DNA of 64,000 nucleotides from positions 24,887 to 88,886 of the forward strand of contig MNCI01022294.1 in NCBI GenBank assembly GCA_015680685.1. Reading direction: 5' to 3'. The translations under genes were made by a program, and so were the position numbers. The notes under the pieces are model-generated. The model was not told where the DNA came from. It ran no database searches and saw nothing but the letters and a program-made list of their open reading frames with translations. Positions 57,644 through 64,000 of the stretch are shown one piece after another (the stretch's first letter is position 1; each line of letters opens with the position of its first letter). The stretch is from Gnetum montanum. Its lineage: Eukaryota; Streptophyta; Gnetopsida; Gnetales; Gnetaceae.

Positions 57644-59358
57644 TGAAACACCCCCAAAATTTGAAGACATGCTTGCTTCACCAAGCCTTGCAATTCGCAA
57701 CACAATGGTAGTTCTTTACGAGGAGAATCCTCCGAGTTCAAGCTGGCCAGTTTAGAAAATTTTCTACTTTAGGTGTAAATAGGCTCTAGGGATCATCCTG
57801 CCTGTCCACCTAAGTAGTTTACCCACCCGATGGCCTACTCATAAGTAATACGTGGAGTTGACAGCAAAGCTTAGAATGTGCAAAATAGTTTGGCAAGTTT
57901 TCTAAGTCACGAAGTCTGCTACACTACACTACGCCTTGCTATGTAGTGTAGCAAGCTTCATAAAATGATTGCAGAACGAAGTGCTACGCTATGCTGTGGT
58001 ACACAGCATAGCACAGCATAGCAAAAGCTAGGTGGTCAGTTCCCTTGCCTGATTTCAAGTCCTTCAGCAATGTCTCTTTTCGTCAGAAAGTAGTGAACCA
58101 TGTTTGCTGCTATGCTACGCTGAGCTACATGGCGCAGTGAGCCATAGCAATTTTTTCAAGGTGATAGAAGGTAACTCAAAGGGAAAGATCAGCAAGTTCG
58201 CAAGTTTTGTAGTGTAGGAGGCAAAGTTCAGAGATTGGCAAATTTTTTGTGACTAAGGCTAGTCGCTACACTATGTAGCGTAGCATAGCATAGCAAGCAT
58301 GTAGCCCACATGTAGCAGAATGCATGACAAGATGCTACGGTATGTTGAGCATGCTACGCTACGAAGCATAGCAAAGCATGGTGGTTGGTTGTGTGACATC
58401 AATGCACTTCACCTAATTGAATCATTGGCACACATCTTTAGATGCTAACGATGCAATTACCACATGATAGGCTCACAGTTATGGCATGGTAGGCTCGCAT
58501 TACAATGGTCATGCATTACAGTTACCACATGGTAGGCTCACAGTTACGGCATGTAGGCCTAATGGTCACGCAGGCACGTGCAACACAAACAAGTCAACAT
58601 GGGCCCGAAGCACATGGCATCCAAACTGCTCCTTTCACGTGCCCTTAGTCCTATAAATACCCCAATGAGCGATGCTCAAATGCTAGCTGGATTGTTCAGG
58701 CACTAGGACACTCTGACTATTAAAGGACTTCTGGCATTCAGGCTCTCTTTTTCACACTTTCGATTCTAGTTTCCTGAGCAGTCGGGTTAGTCCCTCATGT
58801 TCTTTGACAAAAAAGCAAGTTAGCATTGAGCATTGTAAGCTTTCTATTTGACACTACAAACAGTTAGCATTCTCAGCTGGCATTTTGTTCTACCCCTTTT
58901 CTACCACCTTGGTAGAATTTTTGTTTTCTCAGCTCCTGAGTCTGCGCCCGAGCACACAACGGATTGTCTCTACACGTCTTGGTTACTCTCGAGATCTCTG
59001 CACTCCTCAATGTTGTGCAACTGACCATATCCATCTTGACAGAGAAAACTTGTAGCTTCAGAGCGGTGCATTTTTCTAACTACATTTTACTTTGTTTCTT
59101 GTGTATTGTTGTGTTTTACACTATTTTCTATCTCTTTTGCATTTACGCATTACTTCATGTTTTCATTTCAGTTTTCAAACCACACGTTGAAAAAGGCTAT
59201 ATAGATGCCGACTAAGTCCCTATCTAATCGACCAGACCATTTAGGATGCCCCATATCTATTCCATCCAGCACGTCCCTCCTACAAATATAGGGTTGAGAC
59301 TATCCATGACCATTGACCTTTCAGTGTTTTCCAGCTGTCAACGTTTTCAGTCGCTACA
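57644..59358 (+). mobile_element. 3' LTR of element C (1,715 bp)
   Basis: Starts TGAAACACCCCC and ends TCGCTACA, then the target duplication AATGA and the rest of element B gag. It matches 18,990-20,656 with many substitutions, mostly transitions, and an extra partial copy of GTTACCACATGGTAGGCTCA near 58,520. Word array 57,910-58,380, G-boxes 58,575 and 58,636, TATA 58,651. Confidence 0.92.
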
Positions 59359-59363
59359 AATGA

Positions 59364-59750
59364 AAATTATCAAACTTACTTCTAAGTGTTCAGCTTGAGA
59401 AAGGAAATCCAAGGTTGGAAACAAGGAACACATGAACTCTTGGACACAAGCATGGGTAGGTACTATTTTCTTTTGCACTAATGTCCTAGCCATGGTTATT
59501 CTCAATAGGAGCAACTTTACCATATCATAGATGGGCTCCAAATAGAAATGAGGAGAACTCTTAGGATCTATATCTAAGGGAGACTTTCAAAACTTAAAGT
59601 CGATTAGATTCAAAGGCTAATAGAGGAGGTTGCTAAAGAAGAAGAAGAGTTGAGAAAAATGGAAAGTGCAGAAGAGTACAACCAGGATCCTTCCATCCAC
59701 AAAAGGAAGGTATGATTTTGTGACAATGAGGAGGAGGCACCACTTGATGA
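59364..59750 (+). pseudogene. gag: Gag of element B, part 2
   Basis: Continues the capsid after element C: SLRKEIQGWKQGTHE, HIIDGLQIEMRRTLRIYI, EEVAKEEEELRKMESAEEYN and QDPSIHKRKV, each with its match in element 1 (2,950-3,290). The piece ends at CCACTTGATGA, where the solo LTR starts. Confidence 0.8.
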
Positions 59751-61269
59751 TGAAACAACGTGAAAATTGCGAATTGGCCTAAGGCGAAGATTCACGATTC
59801 GCGTGAAAGTTTGCAGCAGAAATCCAAAAGACAGGACAAGGCGAAGAGGTGCGCAACATCAAGGCTCTAAGTTCCTTAAAAATTCTAACTTTGTTTTGTT
59901 CTCTCTCTCTTTACGCTACTTTACGCAACATAGCATCATGTCGCTTTGCGTAATTCTACTTAACGTAGCGCGATATTGGACTTGTCACATATTCCACCAA
60001 GTCTTTTGTTTAGGACTGTATTACGCTTCATTACGCAGAGAAGCATAATGAGCCTCGAGGAGATCAAAGTCAAAGTCCAAAGGAGCGCATCAGATTGACT
60101 TCTTTTTTGCAAATTAGTCGCTTTACACTTATTACGCTACGTAGCGTAACAAGCGTAACTTATTGTAAGGTTGACCATTTTACGCTCTATTACACTTTGC
60201 GATGCAAACAAGAGCAACGCTACTTGAGTTAACTACTTTTATGCTCTATTACGCTCTGCCATGCTACGCAGTGTAAACAAGTGTAATATAGAGTAAAGTC
60301 AGCTAAGGCGGTATTAGATACGCACATGCTATCCATACGCAACATACGCTTATTAGCATATCGCAGCATAAGCATGAGGTGGTTTCAACAAAAGTGGTTT
60401 ACAGCGCACCTCACCCCCAAGACGTAATGTGGCATGAGACCAACTTTAACATAAAATTTGTCAAGTCAACAGTGTTTTGAAAGCTCGAGACACGTGTCAT
60501 CAAGACCGTGCCCTCCCATATGATGCTGAACTTATAAATACCCCAGTTGATAGAGAAAAGGGAATCCTTTTTTCATTCTTAGGAAAAGACAGAAGGCATT
60601 GTTTGAGTATTAGCAGCAAGAGTGATCAGTCTTCTTGGCGGAAAACATTATTCTCCTCATTGGCGATCATTAGTAGCTTTAAGCGAAGATTACCGAGGGC
60701 AAAAGGAGCAGATCAGAGATCGAGAAGATCATTTGGTATGATTGGCAAGGTTTATTGATTAAAAATAGTTGATCGATAGACATCTAGGCTTGATCTTCCT
60801 TGCATTCTACTTTTAGCTTACGAGGTAGATCAACCTTCATTTTGTTCTCCCCTCTTAAACAGTTTTCTTGTTGTTTCATGTATACTTTGTATAAAGATAA
60901 GTGAAGTCTACCATTGGAACATTGTATGCAATATATTTAGCTTCGGGGTCAAATCATAGATTTTGGAATTACGCATCTTTGCTAAATCGGATCTTCCTTG
61001 TCGCATTGACATTATCGTTATTTCAAGTCCTCTACATTGTTTTCTACTCCTTCTATGGTTCACCGAATTAATTCATCTTGTGAAATATATATGCCACCAC
61101 GATATTCGATAATTTACTGATTAAGTAAGTCCTTGTCTGATAGACAAGACCGTTCAGGGTACCTCGGATTCATTTTCCCCAGCATGGCCCTCACATGGAT
61201 CCGTGGTTCACACTGTGTACACAGATCTTCGCTCGGTGTGTCTAGCGACCGATGTTTTCCATCGTTATA
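59751..61269 (+). mobile_element. Solo LTR (1,519 bp) inside element B gag
   Basis: Starts TGAAACAACG and ends CATCGTTATA, flanked by GATGA on both sides (59,746-59,750; 61,270-61,274). The gag of element B continues across it. No internal region remains, so unequal or intra-element recombination between two LTRs is inferred. TTACGC/GCGTAA words fill 59,920-60,380, followed by CTTATAAATACCCC at about 60,531. The 3' part resembles the minus-strand LTR at 63,523, so a related family is still represented nearby. Confidence 0.88.
59920..60380. repeat. Array of TTACGC/GCGTAA words in the solo LTR
   Basis: TTTACGCTACTTTACGC, CGCTTTGCGTAA, TTACGCTTCATTACGC, ATTACGCTACGTAGCGTAAC and ATTACGCTCTGCC follow one another over about 460 bp upstream of the TATA box. 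Several are self-complementary (CTACGTAG core). Confidence 0.75.
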
Positions 61270-61274
61270 GATGA

Positions 61275-62150
61275 GGTGTTGTAATGCAAGACCTTGTCGA
61301 TCCAAAAGTCTATTTCTAAAATTTTGGCCAAGGTAGACAAAATGTGGGACTTTTTGAATGAAAAGTTCCAAACCGCTTTAAAAGGATTAGAGGAACCTAA
61401 GAAGCAAAGTAGTGATCATGATCATAGGAGAAGGAAGGAAGTTGAACATGCCCATCAAAGAGATATGGGTAGGGTTGCTATAGTAGAAAAGGTTGCGAAC
61501 TCTTAAATAGATGATGATGGTGGGTGTGACATCTACCACTATGAACATCCTAAGGATGTTGCCTTGTTTTGTCACACTTATAGGAGTCTATGGTGTATGC
61601 TTTAAATCCTAGATTGGCAAGAAGGTAAGCACCTAGAAGGTTTCCTTATCCTCAAGGCAACCTTAGGCAGTTTCATCAACAACAAGCCTACTATATGAGT
61701 GGAGCTCCACAACAATCTTATGAGTAGTACTAGTAGTGGTAGGATTCACAATTATGGAGGATGCCACCACCAAGGTAGTAGTACCCTTACTAGTAGCCTT
61801 ATCCATATGGGTACTATGTTCAGCAACCCATTTCTGTACGTGACTCTTCCAGTCATGCTTCATTACAGCATCACTACTACCCTCCTAAATACTATAGAGC
61901 CCAATCGCCAAGAGTAGAATCCCCATTTCCTCATTACCCTTCTTATCCTTCTGCACATGTCCCTCTATCCTCAACTCAATTACCACTAACTCCATCAATG
62001 CAGGATGAAATTCTAGCCTAGCTATAGGAACATAACAACACTAGGGCTATTAACTTACAATTAGCTCCTTAGCCAAGTAATTTGGAAAATAAACCCCAAA
62101 AGATCCTTTTTCTGAACCAAGAGTTCTATAAAGCCCTCATAGACATACGT
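61275..62150 (+). pseudogene. gag: Gag of element B, part 3
   Basis: Continues with VDKMWDFLNEKFQTALKGLE (open 61,294-61,506), then HPKDVALFCHTYRSL and the Q/P/Y-rich tail (YYMSGAPQQSYE). The counterparts are at 3,290-4,100 in element 1. A TAG-rich stretch breaks the tail. Confidence 0.75.
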
Positions 62151-62232
62151 GGATGATAGCCCTACATCTTTCTATTCCTCTACGTAATCTTCCAAGTCCA
62201 CTTGAAACCAAAAACCTCCTAAGATCCAAACC

Positions 62233-62660
62233 ATGATGTTGGCCCATACTGTCATGAATTGGATAAAGGTTTTTCACATTCCTTGGAAAAGAAATAATCC
62301 TAGGAATCCCCTAATCTATTTACAAATCACTGTGAATGAGCCCTGTAATGCTCTTCTGGACTCAGGTGCTAGTGTATATTTGATTTCTCATGAGATGTAC
62401 AAAGCTTGGAACCTACCTCCTCTCAAGAAGAGCAACATTTGTCTTGAGTTGGTACATTAGTGCATCACTATTCCTTTGGGGCTAGTGGAGGACATTGTGA
62501 CTACCATCTATAAGTGGCTCTATCCTATTGATTTCCTAGTGATCTGTGTTGATAATTGTAAGGGGGACTTCCCAATCATCATGGAAAGGGCTTGGTTGAG
62601 CACCATTGATGCATGGTTGGAAATTAGATACCTCTCTTTGGATATTTCTAAGTAAAATTA
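62233..62660 (+). pseudogene. pro: Protease of element B (broken)
   Basis: An open frame of 75 codons holds LLDSGASVYLISHEMYKAWN with the D-S-G-A active site (62,359-62,370). A TAG stop follows, then LGLVEDIVTTIYKWLYPIDF and GDFPIIMERAWLSTIDA. It aligns with 4,320-4,640 of element 1 and is somewhat better preserved. Confidence 0.82.
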
Positions 62661-62869
62661 ATTTGGGAAGATAGAGAAGAAGTGAGTTCCATGCATCATG
62701 TACATCGATACAAGGTGAAACTGCATGTAGAAACTATGGTTTGTGAAAAGTACAAACATCACAACATGTAGGTAGTGTGGAGATGTGTCTAAAATTCAAA
62801 GGTGTCTATATGCAACAACCATAAATAGAAGGGCATCCAATGGCTAATAGTTGATCTTGATAGCAGCTC

Positions 62870-63522
62870 AACAATATGCATGGAAGCAACTAAGAGCCTG
62901 ACAAGTGCTTATGTTGAAGGCATGGATAAACAGTAGCAAGTTCATCACCAACTCTCTGATGATGAACCTGATGATATCAATTGGGGAGAGTTGAAAATCC
63001 TTAAAAAATTTAAACAAGAGTCCCTAGAGTTGAAAACTCTACTTGCTAGCATGGAATTTGCTTTTCTGAACAATGGAAAGATGATAATAATTAATGCCAA
63101 CCTTGGTCCTAAACAAAAAGAGAAGCTATTGAAGGTGGTCAAATAATGACCAATAGCCTTTTCTTAGTCATATCCAACTCACTAGGATTGCTCCTATTAT
63201 ATGCTAACACTGCATCTATACAAAGCCTTCCATGAAGCCAAAAAGATAGCTACAGTGGTGGTTGAATCTCAAACTAAAGTAAATTGTCAAGAAGGATATT
63301 GAACAACTACTCAAGGCAGTGTTCATCTATCCCATTTTAGATAGTAAGTGTGTTAGTCCACTTGTAAAATTGCCAAAGAAAGGTGGGAAGTGTAGGGTTT
63401 GTATTGACTTCAGGCTATTGAACATGGAAACTTACAAAGATCATTTTTCATTCCTATTTGTGGACTAGGTGTTGGACACCATTCTTGGGCATTACTATTA
63501 TAACTTTATAGATTGTTATAGT
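62870..63522 (+). pseudogene. Reverse transcriptase of element B (cut at 63,522)
   Basis: The leader PLELKTLLASMEFAFLNNGK leads into IEQLLKAVFIYPILDSKCV, SPLVKLPKKGGKCRVCIDFR, LLNMETYKDHFSFLFVD and FIDCYS, the FLDGYSG-like block. There the minus-strand LTR begins, so palm motifs are outside the window. Confidence 0.82.
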
Positions 63523-64000
63523 TGTAACGACGGAAAACGTCGGCAGCTGGAAATACCGACCGAGATTCCGCGTACACAGTTTTTACCACGGATCTGCGCG
63601 AAGGCTAAGCTGGAAAATGAATCCGCGGTGCCCTGAACGGTCTTGTCGATCAGACAGGGACTTACGGGTCAGTAAAACAATGATAATTGTAGATCGACCG
63701 CAAAACGGTGGGATAACGATGTGTGTGGACCACCGCGAAGATAACGCCGAAATGCCGAAAAGATGCAAAATCGGGAGCAGAAAATCGTGCAATTTAAAAA
63801 GATCAAAGATCTATGTTCCAATGCCAAATGGAATATATGATTGGATGTATACAATGTTACAATGGGAGGAAATTCCCAACAAACTGAGTACAAAGATGAG
63901 CACAAAACAGCAAGAAAACTGTCTGGACAGAAAAACGGATCTACCTTTTGGACCAAGGCCTAGATGCAGAAATGGTCAAGCAATTTCCGTTCCGCTTCTC
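63523..64000 (-). mobile_element. Young minus-strand LTR, CpG-rich, runs off the window
   Basis: Begins TGTAACGACGGAAAACG in the RT of element B. Its reverse complement follows the 3' end of the solo LTR: GTAAGTCCCTGTCTGATCGACAAGACCGTTCAGGG, then GATCCGTGG, GTGTACGCGGA and TTTTCCGTCGTTACA against the same words at 61,120-61,269 (with CpG lost there). CpG is frequent over the first 270 bp and nearly absent in the flanks, so this is the most recent insertion in the window. The other end and target duplication lie to the right. Confidence 0.8.

Overview
This is plant nuclear DNA made almost entirely of nested, decayed LTR retrotransposons. I see no intact host gene, no rRNA or tRNA gene, no CRISPR array and nothing prokaryotic. 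The plant assignment rests on Ty3/gypsy polyproteins of the Athila/Tat (OTA) type, dual RNase H domains, GT-AG introns of 70-140 bp, CCTATAAAT promoters, and a primer-binding site that is a decayed match to plant tRNA-Asp. The species cannot be read from the sequence. The age and depth of the nesting suggest a large, slowly purged genome. Most premature stops are TAG or TGA at places where CAG, CGA or TGG would be expected, and CpG is depleted nearly everywhere, which points to long-term cytosine methylation.

Layout. (1) 1-290: edge of a minus-strand LTR. (2) Element 1 (+), about 815-12,100: LTR, PBS, gag, protease, RT, RNase H, integrase, then a same-strand additional ORF (aORF, 10,075-12,094) about 2 kb after pol. 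(3) Element F (-), about 16,880-12,350: integrase end and its own same-strand aORF (14,038-12,353), so the two elements meet tail to tail. (4) Element B (+, same family as element 1) starts near 16,880 in F. It is split three times: by element C (18,990-59,358, TSD AATGA), by a solo LTR (59,751-61,269, TSD GATGA) and, at 63,523, by a young CpG-rich minus-strand LTR that runs off the window. (5) Element C (+) is a very large Tat/Ogre-like element, about 18 kb without insertions. Its gag holds a 3.1-kb unidentified insert, and its RT is split by element D (-, 34,912-53,813, TSD GTATC).

C and D share an unusual plan. Gag-protease is followed by a multi-exon ORF on the opposite strand, and only then come RT, RNase H, a second (archaeal-type) RNase H and integrase. 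Degenerate arrays of a motif near GACCTTAAACTAGCA lie in the spacers between these blocks, always in the element's sense orientation. The antisense proteins of C and D are clearly homologous along their length and their introns fall at matching places, so the arrangement predates the split of the two families. This is the best candidate in the window for something undescribed. Other points of note are a pararetrovirus-like RNase H scrap inside one LTR of D, and LTR promoters in which each family carries its own self-complementary word upstream of the TATA box.
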